Origin: Actinomadura rudentiformis
Lineage (GTDB): Bacteria; Actinomycetota; Actinomycetes; Streptosporangiales; Streptosporangiaceae
Reading direction: 5' to 3'
Length of the DNA stretch: 64,000 bases
NCBI RefSeq assembly: GCF_008923185.1
Contig: NZ_WBMT01000011.1
Location: 186,001-250,000, forward strand
The position numbers and the translations under genes were made by a program. Under the pieces are notes generated by a model. The model did not search any database. It worked only from the letters and a program-made list of their open reading frames with translations, and was not told the DNA's origin. Positions within the stretch are counted from its first letter, which is position 1, and every line of letters starts with the position of its first letter. Shown piece by piece: positions 35,003 to 43,859 of the stretch.

Positions 35003-35959
35003 ATGACGGAGATCACCCACCGGTTCGTCGAGTCCACCAGCGGCCTGCGGATGCACGTCGCGGAGGCCGGTGAAGGGCCGCTGGTCCTGCTGCTGCACGG
35101 CTTCCCGGAGTGCTGGTATTCGTGGCGCCACCAGCTGACCGCCCTCGCGGAGGCGGGTTTCCACGCCGTCGCGCCCGACCAGCGCGGTTACGCCCGTACC
35201 GGCGGTCCTGAAGAGGTCGACAAGTACTCGCTCCTGCACCTGGTGGGCGACGCGGTCGGCCTCATCGAGGCATTGGGCGTACGCCAGGCCTCGGTCGTCG
35301 GCCACGACTGGGGTGCCCCGGTGGCCTGGGCCACGGCGCAGCTCCGGCCTGATCTCGTGCAAGGCGTGGCGTGCCTGTCGGTGCCTCACCGGCCGCGCGG
35401 GTCCAAGCCGCCGGTCGCGACCATGCGCAAGCTGCTGGGCGACGGCTTCTACATGGTCTATTTCCAGCAGCCGGACGTGCCCGAGGCCGAGTTCGAGCGG
35501 GACCCCGCCGCGACGTTCCGGCGGATGTTGTACGCGGCGTCCGGTGACGCCCCGCCCAACGTCCCGATCGTCCCGGAGGGCGGCGGCTTCCTCGACGTGT
35601 GCCCGGAGCCGGAGGAGTACCCGGACTGGCTGACCGCCGAGGACGTCGCCGCGTTCGTCCGCGAATACGAGGGGACGGGCTTCAGCGGCCCGATCAACTG
35701 GTACCGCAACCTCGACCGCAACTGGGAGCTCACGGCCGCCTGGCACCGCGCGCCCGTCACGCCGCCGGCCCTGTACATCGCCGGGGACCGCGACATGGTC
35801 GTGGCCGGGCCGGGCGCGCGGAAGGCGATCGACCGGATGTCCGACTTCGTGCCCGACCTGCGCGAGACCGTCTGGCTGCCGGGCTGCGGTCACTGGACCC
35901 AGCAGGAACGCCCGACCGAGGTGAACGAGGCCCTGATCGGCTTCCTGCGCTCGCTCTGA
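35003..35959 (+). CDS. Epoxide-hydrolase-like alpha/beta hydrolase
   Basis: The 318-residue protein has the oxyanion motif LLLHGFPECWYSW, the nucleophile Asp in VVGHDWGAPVAW, the lid segment GPINWYRNLDRNW with the conserved Tyr typical of soluble epoxide hydrolases, an acid in AGDRDMVVAGPG and the catalytic His in LPGCGHWTQQERP. It opens epoxides, or a related substrate, in the cytoplasm. ATG 35003 follows AAAGGACGG. The WYL regulator 32 bases downstream may share its transcript. Confidence 0.88.
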   Translation: MTEITHRFVESTSGLRMHVAEAGEGPLVLLLHGFPECWYSWRHQLTALAEAGFHAVAPDQRGYARTGGPEEVDKYSLLHLVGDAVGLIEALGVRQASVVGHDWGAPVAWATAQLRPDLVQGVACLSVPHRPRGSKPPVATMRKLLGDGFYMVYFQQPDVPEAEFERDPAATFRRMLYAASGDAPPNVPIVPEGGGFLDVCPEPEEYPDWLTAEDVAAFVREYEGTGFSGPINWYRNLDRNWELTAAWHRAPVTPPALYIAGDRDMVVAGPGARKAIDRMSDFVPDLRETVWLPGCGHWTQQERPTEVNEALIGFLRSL

Positions 35960-35991
35960 GGAATGTCGGACCCGCGGCGTACGGTCGCGGG

Positions 35992-36708
35992 GTGAATCGG
36001 ACCGACCGCCTGTACGCCTTGGTGGAGCATCTGCGGGCCTGCGCCCCGCGCCGGGTCAGCGCGCGTGCGCTCGCGGCGCGGTTCGAGGTGAGCGTCCGCA
36101 CGATCGAACGGGACATCGCCGCCCTCCAGCAGGGCGGTGTGCCGATCTACGCCGATGTGGGGCGCGCCGGCGGCTACACCCTCGACAAGAGCCGCACGCT
36201 GCCGCCGCTCAACTTCACGCCCGCCGAGGCGGTGGCGGTCGCGATCACCCTGAGCCGCGCGGAGGGCTCGCCGTTCTCGCGCTCCGCCCGGACCGCCCTG
36301 CAAAAGATCGTCGCGGCCATGTCGGCGGCCGACGGCGCGTCCGCGCGCGAGCTCGCCGGGCGCATCCGCCTGCTCGCGCCGCTGGAGGACGGCGGGCCCG
36401 CCGGCCAGCGAGAGCGGGTCCCCGCGGTCCTGGAGGAGGCGGTGTCCAGCCGGCGCGTGGTGCGGCTGGCCTACATCGACAAGGACGGCACCGAGACCGA
36501 ACGCGACGTCGAGCCGGTGGCGTTCACCGGCGGCACCAACGCCTGGTACCTGATCGGCTGGTGCCGCCTGCGCGGCGACGCCCGCGTCTTCCGCATCGAC
36601 CGCGTCCGCCGCGCCGCGCTCCTGGAGGAGACGGCCCCTGATCGCCGCTTCGAAGACATCACCGACGACCCGCCCAACGCCATCGTCCGCGCCCTCGAAT
36701 TCGTCTGA
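35992..36708 (+). CDS. HTH-WYL regulator
   Basis: The 238-residue protein has an N-terminal DeoR/HTH_11 helix-turn-helix (SARALAARFEVSVRTIERDI) and a WYL domain (SSRRVVRLAYIDKDGTETER; NAWYLIGWCRLRGDARVFRI). WYL proteins often sense nucleotides or nucleic acids and may act as repressors or activators. The start is GTG 35992. Its stop lies within a threefold 16-bp tandem repeat. It follows the epoxide hydrolase by 32 bases and may regulate it. Confidence 0.88.
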   Translation: MNRTDRLYALVEHLRACAPRRVSARALAARFEVSVRTIERDIAALQQGGVPIYADVGRAGGYTLDKSRTLPPLNFTPAEAVAVAITLSRAEGSPFSRSARTALQKIVAAMSAADGASARELAGRIRLLAPLEDGGPAGQRERVPAVLEEAVSSRRVVRLAYIDKDGTETERDVEPVAFTGGTNAWYLIGWCRLRGDARVFRIDRVRRAALLEETAPDRRFEDITDDPPNAIVRALEFV

Positions 36709-36747
36709 ACGCGACTTCGTCTGAACACGGCTTTGTCTGAACGCGGC
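36700..36747 (+). repeat. Three 16-bp tandem repeats spanning a stop codon
   Basis: TTCGTCTGAACGCGAC (36700), TTCGTCTGAACACGGC (36716) and TTTGTCTGAACGCGGC (36732) follow one another without gaps. Copy one contains the Phe-Val codons and the TGA stop of the WYL gene; copies two and three are untranslated. Confidence 0.9.
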
Positions 36748-36748
36748 A

Positions 36749-36779
36749 CGGCCCGCCCGGCTGGTTGCCGGACGGGCCG
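36749..36779. terminator. Hairpin between convergent WYL and M14 peptidase genes
   Basis: CGGCCCGCCCGGC (36749-36761) pairs with GCCGGACGGGCCG (36767-36779) with one mismatch and a 5-nt loop (TGGTT). It can stop transcripts from both sides. Confidence 0.7.
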
Positions 36780-36811
36780 CGTTGTCCGCAGGGTTCGCGG
36801 AGGTTGTCAGA

Positions 36812-39800
36812 TCAGCCGAGGAGGTGTCGCATCGCCCTCTTCACGAAGTCGTTGCGGGCCTCGGTGGACATGCCCTCTGCGCCGAAGCCGACGTAGACGC
36901 TGTCCTTGGTGGTGACGCCTGCGCCCTCTTCGAAGGCCTGCTGGCTGCGGGCCCAGTCGTTGGAGGCCGGGGCCGAGCCCGTGGGCGGTCCCGCGACGGT
37001 CCAGCCGCCGAGGTCGGACTCGAAGGAGGTCTCCGCGAGCGTCGCGCCGCCCGCGGTGATCTTGGCGTCGTCGAGGAACACGCCGAGGCCCTGGGTGCCC
37101 CAGTCGCTGACGTAGGAGATGGAGATCTCGACCTTCTTGCCCGCGTAGGGCGTCAGGTCGATCGACCATTCCTTGTAGCCGTTGGACTTGCCGGTGGCGG
37201 CGTGCCAGGCGCCGGTGGTGCCGGTCGGCGAGCAGTCCTGACCCTGGTAGTGGTTCAGGTGCGGGTGGATCGCACGCCAGCCTGAGGCGCAGCTCTCACC
37301 CGTGCCCTGCTGGGTGTTGCCGTTGGCGTCCGGAAGGGTCGTCCAGTCGTCCTGACCCTCGGTGCGAGCCTCGACGAACATGTAGTCCCAGTTCGGCTCG
37401 GTCTCGTAGGAGGCGTGGAAGGACAGCTTTCCGTCCGTCTTGCCGGTCAGGTCGACCGTGCGGGTGAGCCGCTTGTACGACACGTCGGCCTGGCCGCTGT
37501 AGACGTACCAGGAGCCGGTGCGCGGGTCGTACGGTGCGCCGCCCGGACGGTCCCACTTGATCGGGGCGCTGGTGGCGAACTGCGGGAACTCCTTCTTCGG
37601 CAGGAAGCTCGACGTGGTCAGGAACGACCCGGTGTGGTCCTGGTTGTTCGCCGAGTCGCCGCCGTTGAGCGGGGCCGCGAAGCCGTTGAACTTCCCGCCG
37701 ACGCCCTTGACCGGGTACGGCTTGCCGTCCTGCCCGGTGCCGCCGTCGCTGATGTAGCTGTAGGCACCGAGGTAGTACTGCAGGAAGTCGTTGAACATCG
37801 GCAGGCACGGCGGGTCGCTCGGCGTGGTGCACTCCGGCTGGGCCGGGTAGTCCGGCTCGTAGAAGTACGAACCGTCGGCGCCCTGCGCGAAGCCCGCGTA
37901 CTTACCGGTGAGCAGCAGCTTGCCGCCCTCGTTGAGGTAGTCGCGGACGCTCAGCTCCAAGTCGAAGCCGAGCTTGGCCGCGGTACCGCCCGGCTGGCCG
38001 GTCGCCCGCGGGATGATGTCGTCTCCGGTCTCCCAGACGACCGCCTTGTAGTGGCTGAGCACACCGAGGTGGTGCGGTGCCTTGCGGCCGTTCTTGTCGA
38101 TGTCGTAGACGTCGGAGCTGTAGCCCGCCGCCGTCAGCGAGGAGGCGTAGGCGCCGGTGTACTTGGCCTGGGTGACGCCCTGGGCCGGGCTGGCGCCCGT
38201 GACGTCCTCGGCCGCGAGCACCAGGACCTTGCCGCCGATGTCCGAGGCGACCGTGTAGGTGAACTTCTGGCTGCTCACCTTCTTGCCCTTGTTGCGGGCC
38301 TCGAACCAGACCTCGACCTTGTCACCGGCCTTGGTGCCGCGCACCTTGCCGCGGTACTCGCCGTAGTAGTGACGGCCCTCGTCGCCGTACCGCTCGCCGC
38401 CCTTCCACTCGCGGACGGAGTCGCTCACGGTGCGGCCGCCGTTCACGCTGTAGCGCAGGGTGAGCCCCTTGAGGGACTTGCGGGCCGTGACCGCGACCGG
38501 CTGGGTGCGGCCGTGCGAGACCTCGAACGCGTCGGCGACCAGGTCCGGCGTGGTCTTGCCGACCACGGACACCGGCTTGTCGGGGCTGTGCGACGACTTG
38601 GCCGTCGCGATCGCCAGCGGGAGGTTCTTGAGGTACTCCTGCTGGATCAGCTTCTCGTCGTCCGGGAAGTGGAAGACGCTGGCGCACTCCTCGGGCTTCC
38701 ACGGGTCGTTCGGATCGATGGCGCTGATCGTTTGGCAGGTCGACATCTCCGGGGTGTAGGCCAGCACGCCGTGGCGCTCGCCCATGTGGCCGTCGGTGTC
38801 GCCGTTGGTGATGTAGAGCTCGGCCCCGAGGTCGGGGTCGTAGCCGGGCACCGCCGGGTGCTCGTCGTCACCGAGGAGCGCCTCGAAGATCTTGTCGTCC
38901 GGGCTCGGCGTCTGCTGCTGCCAGCCGACGCCGTAGAGCAGCAGCTCGGCAGCCGAGTGGTAGTTGACCAGCAACTTGGGCTTGAGCTTGCTGATGAAGG
39001 CGTCCTGGACCTTGGTCTCCGGCTCGGAGCCCGGGCCGGTGCCGCGGTAGGTCTGGCTGTCGCGCTGCGGCGAGGAACCCTCGTTGTCGTAGCCCCACTT
39101 GTAGGGGAAGTTGCGGTTGGGGTCCACGCCGTCGGCGTTGGTCACCTGACCGTCGCCGTCGTTGTCGCGGACGTTCTTGCGCCACATCCGGTAGTCGGGG
39201 TTGAACGTGAGGTCGTAGCCGTCGACGTTGATGACCGGGATGAACCAGATGTCGGTCGTGTTGACGAGCTTGGTGATCTCGGCGTCCGTGCCGTAGCTGT
39301 TCAGGAAGTGGTGCATCGTCCGGCGCACCTGCTCCGGCGTGATCCACTCACGGGCGTGCTGGGCCGCCTGGAAGACCACCGAGGGGCGGCTGCCGCGCGT
39401 CGGGTAGGTGCGGGCGCCCTTGGTGACCCGCACCGCGGTGATCGGCTGTCCCTTGAGGGACTTGCCGATGTCCACGGCCCGGGCGATGTTCGGGTGGTCG
39501 GCCGCCGCCTTGACGATCTCCTCGCGGATGTTGCCGGCTCCCGAGTACGGGCGGAACACGTTGCCCTGGGCGGCGAGCGTCCGGGAACGTTCGCTCGCGC
39601 TCTTGCCCTTCACCTTCTTCACCTGGAGCGGCACGCCCTTGGCGCGCAGGGCCTCGCCCTGCGCGCGACTCATCGCGACCTCGATCGGGACCTTGCCGCC
39701 CTGGGCTTTGCCCATCGCGATGTCCTCGTGGTCGAGCCCGAGTGCGCGGAGCTTCTTGACGTGGTCCACCGTCAGCTGACCGGTGAACACCTCCATCCGG

Positions 39801-39907
39801 TCATTGGCGCGCGTCTGACCCCCGGGCGCGGCGGTGGCGGGCGAGGCGGCCACCAATCCGGCTCCGAGGGTCAACGCGGCGAAGAATGAGGTGACTTTGC
39901 GCCTCAT
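36812..39907 (-). CDS. Secreted M14 zinc carboxypeptidase with immune-inhibitor-A-like C-terminal region
   Basis: The 1031-residue protein has a clear signal peptide (VTSFFAALTLGAGLVAASPA), a propeptide-like segment and an M14 catalytic domain. Zinc ligands are seen in QHAREWITPEQ (HxxE) and VNYHSAAELLLY, the substrate arginine region in DPNRNFPYKWGYDNEG, and the catalytic Glu in AYTPEMSTC. The C-terminal ~500 residues contain beta-rich domains (SFHASYETEPNWDYMFVEAR) like those of immune inhibitor A metalloproteases. It should be an extracellular protein-degrading enzyme. ATG 39907 follows GGAGGCGCA. It is monocistronic. Confidence 0.9.
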   Translation of the reverse strand: MRRKVTSFFAALTLGAGLVAASPATAAPGGQTRANDRMEVFTGQLTVDHVKKLRALGLDHEDIAMGKAQGGKVPIEVAMSRAQGEALRAKGVPLQVKKVKGKSASERSRTLAAQGNVFRPYSGAGNIREEIVKAAADHPNIARAVDIGKSLKGQPITAVRVTKGARTYPTRGSRPSVVFQAAQHAREWITPEQVRRTMHHFLNSYGTDAEITKLVNTTDIWFIPVINVDGYDLTFNPDYRMWRKNVRDNDGDGQVTNADGVDPNRNFPYKWGYDNEGSSPQRDSQTYRGTGPGSEPETKVQDAFISKLKPKLLVNYHSAAELLLYGVGWQQQTPSPDDKIFEALLGDDEHPAVPGYDPDLGAELYITNGDTDGHMGERHGVLAYTPEMSTCQTISAIDPNDPWKPEECASVFHFPDDEKLIQQEYLKNLPLAIATAKSSHSPDKPVSVVGKTTPDLVADAFEVSHGRTQPVAVTARKSLKGLTLRYSVNGGRTVSDSVREWKGGERYGDEGRHYYGEYRGKVRGTKAGDKVEVWFEARNKGKKVSSQKFTYTVASDIGGKVLVLAAEDVTGASPAQGVTQAKYTGAYASSLTAAGYSSDVYDIDKNGRKAPHHLGVLSHYKAVVWETGDDIIPRATGQPGGTAAKLGFDLELSVRDYLNEGGKLLLTGKYAGFAQGADGSYFYEPDYPAQPECTTPSDPPCLPMFNDFLQYYLGAYSYISDGGTGQDGKPYPVKGVGGKFNGFAAPLNGGDSANNQDHTGSFLTTSSFLPKKEFPQFATSAPIKWDRPGGAPYDPRTGSWYVYSGQADVSYKRLTRTVDLTGKTDGKLSFHASYETEPNWDYMFVEARTEGQDDWTTLPDANGNTQQGTGESCASGWRAIHPHLNHYQGQDCSPTGTTGAWHAATGKSNGYKEWSIDLTPYAGKKVEISISYVSDWGTQGLGVFLDDAKITAGGATLAETSFESDLGGWTVAGPPTGSAPASNDWARSQQAFEEGAGVTTKDSVYVGFGAEGMSTEARNDFVKRAMRHLLG

Positions 39908-40168
39908 TGCGCCTCCATGGCACTTAAGGGGATTGAGGAGTCGCTGGCCGAGCGGGGGCGCACGTGGTTCTCCTCAGAGTGAGGTCAGCGTCCACGAGTC
40001 GGTAAGAGTGGTCAATGCCTTTTCTGAGGTTTGTTCAGATTTGCCAGCATTGGGGTGGGGGTTCGCATCGTTGCCAGACGTTGACAGGAAACACCGACAG
40101 GGGGTTGTCGCCACGGCGCTGGACGCTGGTCTCGCAAACGGCGAAGCCATCCGTTGTGGAGGAGACCA

Positions 40169-40564
40169 ATGACAGTTCCCACGTTCAACACCGTCGCGTG
40201 GTTCCAGGTGGGCACCGCGGCACCCGAGGACGCCCGGCGCTTCTACGGCGAGCTGTTCGGCTGGCGGTTCCAGATCGACCCGGACGAGGACGGATACGAC
40301 TTGATCAGCTACCCGGGCGCCGAGCGTCCGAGCGGCGGTGTGGCGTACGCCGGCACGGACGCGCACCTCGAGGGCGTCGACGATCAGGCGATGTTCCTGG
40401 TGCTCGTCGAGGACGTGGCGGCCATGTGCGAGCGCACCGAGCGGCTCGGCGGCAAGGTCGAACGGCCCCTGGCCACGACCGTTTCCGGCCTGAAGTTCGC
40501 GTACGTGGTCGATCCGGCGGGCAACCGTTTCGGCCTCTTCACGCCTCCGCTGCCGACCGCCTGA
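40169..40564 (+). CDS. VOC-family protein (glyoxalase/bleomycin-resistance fold)
   Basis: The 131-residue protein starts MTVPTFNTVAWFQVG and shows both beta-alpha-beta-beta-beta modules (PEDARRFYGELFGWRF; GLKFAYVVDPAGNRFGLF). It has the usual length for a single VOC subunit. The metal-binding residues of glyoxalase I are not clearly complete, so it may be a binding or tailoring protein. ATG 40169 follows TGGAGGAGACCA. It stands alone. A small inverted repeat covers its stop codon. Confidence 0.85.
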   Translation: MTVPTFNTVAWFQVGTAAPEDARRFYGELFGWRFQIDPDEDGYDLISYPGAERPSGGVAYAGTDAHLEGVDDQAMFLVLVEDVAAMCERTERLGGKVERPLATTVSGLKFAYVVDPAGNRFGLFTPPLPTA

Positions 40565-40588
40565 CCAGAATTGGTCAGGGCGCGTCGT

Positions 40589-40614
40589 GGGGCCTCCACG
40601 GCCGTGGAGGCCCC
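40589..40614. terminator. Perfect palindromic terminator between convergent genes
   Basis: GGGGCCTCCACGG (40589-40601) is self-complementary to 40602-40614. With a 4-nt loop it forms an 11-bp stem. It lies 25 bases after the VOC stop and 8 bases before the hydrolase stop on the other strand. Confidence 0.8.
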
Positions 40615-40621
40615 ATGGGCT

Positions 40622-41998
40622 TCAAGGGGCCAGCGAGCATTCGTTCGGCAGATCCCCGTTCGCAGGGCGGGGGAGGGTGGCGTCGGGCGGCGGCGTCACG
40701 CCCTTCGTCGTCCAGCCCTCCAACGCGGTGAACGCACTGCGGAAGCACGGCAGGAGCGGCCGGATCCGTGTCGGATATGCGGCGTACAACCCGTCCACAT
40801 GGTTGCCGCCCTCGATCCGGTAGTACCGGTGCAGCCGATCCCGGCCTCGCGCGCGCACGAGCCGTTCGTAGACGTCGGAGTCGAGGGAGATGGGCAGCAG
40901 AGTGTCCAGGGTGCCGTGCAGGGTGATGAGAGGGCGGCCGATGCGCCCGTTCAGCGAGATCTTCTGGACCGCCTTGCGCACCGAGCGCGGCCGTGATGTG
41001 TAGTCGTAGTCGGCGTCGCAGGCCGGTGTGCCGGACGCGCAGAACGGGGTGCCCGCCTCGGCGGCGCCGTCGTACGCGGGGTCCAGTTCCTCACGGTAGA
41101 TGCGCTGCGTGAGGTCCCAATAGACCTTGTAGTGGTAGTCCCACAGGAAGGACGAAGCCGCCGGGAAGCCCGCCGCCTGGACCTCCACCGCGTCGCCCGC
41201 CGCGTATCCGCGTAGTGCGCGCGGGAGGAAGGTCAGCAGGTTGGGCCCGTCCGCGCGCCACAGCGTGCCCTCCCAGTCGACGCCGCCGTCATACAGCTCG
41301 GGATGGTGTTCGAGTTGCCAGCGCACCAGGTAGCCGCCATTGGAGATCCCGGCGGCATAGGTGCGGCGGGCCGGTCGCCTGTAGTGGCCCGCGACCACGT
41401 TCTTGGCGGCCTTGGTGAGCTGGGTGAGGCGGTGGTTCCACTCGGCGATGGCGTCTCCGGGCCGGGCGCCGTCACGGTAGAACGTCGCGCCCACGTTCCC
41501 CTTGTCGGTCGCGGCGTAGGCGTAGCCCTTGGCCAGGGCCCAGTCGGAGATGGTGAAGTCGTTAGCGTACTGCCCCCGTACGCCCGGCGACCCGGCCACG
41601 ACGAGCCCGCCGTTCCAGCGCGCCGGCAGCCGGATCACGAACTGCGAGTCGTGGTTCCAGCCGTGCGCCGCGTTGAACGTCGAGGTGTCGGGGAAGTACC
41701 CGTCGATCTGCACGCCCCGGACACCAGCCGGATTGCGTGCCCCTGCCGGGTGCAGCCCCGCCCAGTCCGCGGGAACGGTGTGCCCGGACGCGACCGTCCC
41801 GGCCGTGGTCAGGTCATCCAGACAAGCACTGACCTGCCTCTCCGCCCCCGGCACCTGCACCTGCACCTCGCCACAGTCTGCATGCCCCGGCGCCGCCGCG
41901 TGGCTTGGTGTGGGGGCGAGTGGCGCCAGCACTGCAGCAGCCAGGGCAAGGCCGGCCACGACGCTGCTCGGGGTCGGCTGGGGGCGGGGCGGCTTCAT
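40622..41998 (-). CDS. Secreted alpha/beta hydrolase, possibly polyester or 3-hydroxybutyrate-oligomer esterase
   Basis: The 458-residue protein has a signal peptide (VVAGLALAAAVLAPLA, cleavage near SHAAA). The hydrolase domain shows WNGGLVVAGSPGVRG, nucleophile Ser in YAAGISNGGYLVRWQLE, acid region LITLHGTLDTLLPI and catalytic His in YRIEGGNHVDGLYA. Paired cysteines (CGEVQVQV; SACLDD; FCASGTPACDAD) suggest disulfides and extracellular action. AAAGGAGCCGCC fixes the start at ATG 41998. It diverges from an operon with an ABC importer and 3-hydroxybutyrate dehydrogenase, so it may release the substrate that operon uses. It could also be a tannase-like esterase. Confidence 0.78.
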   Translation of the reverse strand: MKPPRPQPTPSSVVAGLALAAAVLAPLAPTPSHAAAPGHADCGEVQVQVPGAERQVSACLDDLTTAGTVASGHTVPADWAGLHPAGARNPAGVRGVQIDGYFPDTSTFNAAHGWNHDSQFVIRLPARWNGGLVVAGSPGVRGQYANDFTISDWALAKGYAYAATDKGNVGATFYRDGARPGDAIAEWNHRLTQLTKAAKNVVAGHYRRPARRTYAAGISNGGYLVRWQLEHHPELYDGGVDWEGTLWRADGPNLLTFLPRALRGYAAGDAVEVQAAGFPAASSFLWDYHYKVYWDLTQRIYREELDPAYDGAAEAGTPFCASGTPACDADYDYTSRPRSVRKAVQKISLNGRIGRPLITLHGTLDTLLPISLDSDVYERLVRARGRDRLHRYYRIEGGNHVDGLYAAYPTRIRPLLPCFRSAFTALEGWTTKGVTPPPDATLPRPANGDLPNECSLAP

Positions 41999-42377
41999 GG
42001 CGGCTCCTTTGGGCTGGGGAGGGTCCGCCCTCATGGTGCTGAGGTGTAGTGACGTGGGCCACGTGGCCGGACACCACATTGCGGCGCGTTTCGATGTCGC
42101 TGGAAACCAGGTGCTGAACGTCGCCGTGGGCGGGATGGCGCCGCCCTCCACGGTGTGTCGCCGGGCTGTCGGCACCGTAGGGAACGTGGTGAGGACGTTT
42201 CTACGTGGTCGAGCCACATACCGAGCTGTCGAAACCTGTGTAAAGCCTTCTGACCTTGATGTGGTGTGGATCACCTCCGCCTTTTGGTGCTGGATTGTGT
42301 GGTCGGCCCACATGGAACGGTCCCGGAACGCGACTTAGTGTCCTGCGTCACACACCCCGCTATCCGGAGGAGGCCGC
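41999..42377. promoter_or_regulatory. Divergent promoter region of hydrolase and importer operon
   Basis: No gene is supported in these 379 bases. It must hold both promoters. GTTTC (42088-42092) and GAAAC (42103-42107) form an inverted repeat with a 10-base spacer, and another GTTTC/GAAAC pair lies at 42197-42201 and 42231-42235; these are the only repeated words that could be regulator sites. The right edge carries the CGGAGGAGG ribosome-binding site of the first importer gene. Confidence 0.4.
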
Positions 42378-43163
42378 ATGGACGGTCCTGTTCTGAGAGC
42401 ACAGGGCCTGGTCAAGGAGTTCCGTGGGTTCCGCGCCGTGGACGGCGTGGACCTGGACGTGGCGGACGGCAGTGTGCACGCACTGGTCGGCCCCAACGGC
42501 GCAGGCAAGACCACGCTGTTCAACCTGCTCACCGGATTCCTCAAACCCAGCGCGGGCCGGATCCAGCTCGGCGACCGCAACCTCACTGGGCGGCGGCCCG
42601 AACAGGTCGCGCGGCTCGGCGTGGCCCGCTCGTTCCAGATCACGAGCCTCTTCGCGCAGCTCACCCCACGGGAGCATCTGCAGCTGGCACTTGCTGGCGG
42701 CAGCGGGATCACTTGGCGGTTCTGGCGTTCGGACCGTGCGCTGGACCGGTTCTCGGTGCGCGCCATGGAACTGCTCGACCAGGTGGGGCTGGCCGCGCAG
42801 GCGCACATTCCGGCGGGGACGCTCGCGTACGGGCGCAAGCGGGCCTTGGAACTGGCGCTCGCACTGGCCCTCGACCCCAAGGTGCTGCTGCTCGACGAGC
42901 CCACGGCGGGGATGGGCGTCGAGGACATCGACCGGACCGTGGACCTCGTCCAGAAGGTGCGGCAAGGACGGACGGTCGTGCTCGTCGAGCACAACATGAA
43001 CGTCGTCTCGCGGCTCGCCGACCAGGTCACGGTCCTGCAGAACGGCCGCGTGCTGGCCGAAGGACCGTACGACGAGATCCGCGACGACCCGCGGGTCATC
43101 GCCGCCTACCTCGGCGAGGCACCGGCGGACGCCGGGGGAGGGGACGCTCATGTTGCGAATTGA
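42378..43163 (+). CDS. ABC importer ATPase, LivG type
   Basis: The 261-residue protein has Walker A GPNGAGKTTLFNLL, a LivG-type signature LAYGRKRALELALALAL in place of LSGGQ, Walker B VLLLDEPTAGM and the switch His in VLVEHNMNVVS. It pairs with the next ATPase to power a branched-chain amino-acid-type importer. It overlaps the next gene by 14 bases. The substrate is inferred from the operon, not from this protein. Confidence 0.92.
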   Translation: MDGPVLRAQGLVKEFRGFRAVDGVDLDVADGSVHALVGPNGAGKTTLFNLLTGFLKPSAGRIQLGDRNLTGRRPEQVARLGVARSFQITSLFAQLTPREHLQLALAGGSGITWRFWRSDRALDRFSVRAMELLDQVGLAAQAHIPAGTLAYGRKRALELALALALDPKVLLLDEPTAGMGVEDIDRTVDLVQKVRQGRTVVLVEHNMNVVSRLADQVTVLQNGRVLAEGPYDEIRDDPRVIAAYLGEAPADAGGGDAHVAN

Positions 43164-43842
43164 GGGACTGTCGGCCTGGTACGGCGAGGCGCAGGTCCTG
43201 CGCGAGGCCGACCTGGAGGTGCGCAAGGGCGAGATCGTCACGCTGGTCGGCCGCAACGGCGCGGGCAAGACCACGCTGCTGCGGTGCGTGATGGGGCTGC
43301 ACGGGCGGGCCGAGGGGCGCGTCTCGTTCGTCGACGAGGACGTCACGCGGCTGGCGGTGCACCGGCGGGCGCGGCGCGGCCTCGGATACGTGCCGGACGA
43401 CCGGGGCGTCTACGCCACGCTCAGCGTCGAGGAGAACCTCACCCTCCCGCCACGCGTCGGGCCTGATCCGTGGTCGCTGGAACGGGTGTACGAGACGTTC
43501 CCGCGGCTGAAGGACCGGCGCGGGTTTCCCGGGACGAAGCTCTCCGGCGGCGAGCAGCAGATGCTCGCTCTCGCCCGGGTGCTGCGCATGGGCGCGCGGC
43601 TGCTGCTGTGCGACGAGCCCACCGAGGGCCTGTCCCCGCTGATCGTCGCGCAGATCGGAGACATCCTCCGCGAGGTCAAGGCGCAGGGCGTCACCGTGCT
43701 GCTCATCGAGCAGAACGTGCACTTCGCCGCGACCGTCGCCGACCGCCACTACCTGCTCGCCGAAGGCCGGATCGTCGAGTCGCTCGACAACGACGAGATG
43801 AAGGCCCGCGAGGGCGAGCTCCTCGAACACCTCGGAATCTAG
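43150..43842 (+). CDS. ABC importer ATPase, LivF type
   Basis: The 230-residue protein has Walker A GRNGAGKTTLLRCVMG, signature LSGGEQQMLALARVLRMG, Walker B LLLCDEPTEGLSP and switch His-less loop VLLIEQNVHFA typical of LivF. ATG 43150 lies inside the end of the preceding gene. It forms the second half of the ATPase dimer. The next gene, for the binding lipoprotein, follows after 17 bases. Confidence 0.92.
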   Translation: MLRIEGLSAWYGEAQVLREADLEVRKGEIVTLVGRNGAGKTTLLRCVMGLHGRAEGRVSFVDEDVTRLAVHRRARRGLGYVPDDRGVYATLSVEENLTLPPRVGPDPWSLERVYETFPRLKDRRGFPGTKLSGGEQQMLALARVLRMGARLLLCDEPTEGLSPLIVAQIGDILREVKAQGVTVLLIEQNVHFAATVADRHYLLAEGRIVESLDNDEMKAREGELLEHLGI

Positions 43843-43859
43843 GACCTAGGAGAACGCGG

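Noticed and set aside
32846..35893. 1015-residue ORF on the minus strand opposite the PhoX and epoxide hydrolase genes
   Set aside because: It is antisense to two genes with complete family motifs; its translation is low-complexity Arg/Gly/Val-rich sequence typical of a shadow frame in high-GC DNA.
37415..39889. 824-residue ORF on the plus strand opposite the M14 peptidase
   Set aside because: The opposite frame has a signal peptide and all M14 motifs. This one is a Val/Leu/Gly/Arg-rich shadow.
40561..40578. Small inverted repeat CTGACCA/TGGTCAG over the VOC stop as an operator
   Set aside because: It is short, lies at a gene end, and no regulator gene is adjacent; the stronger palindrome just downstream explains termination.
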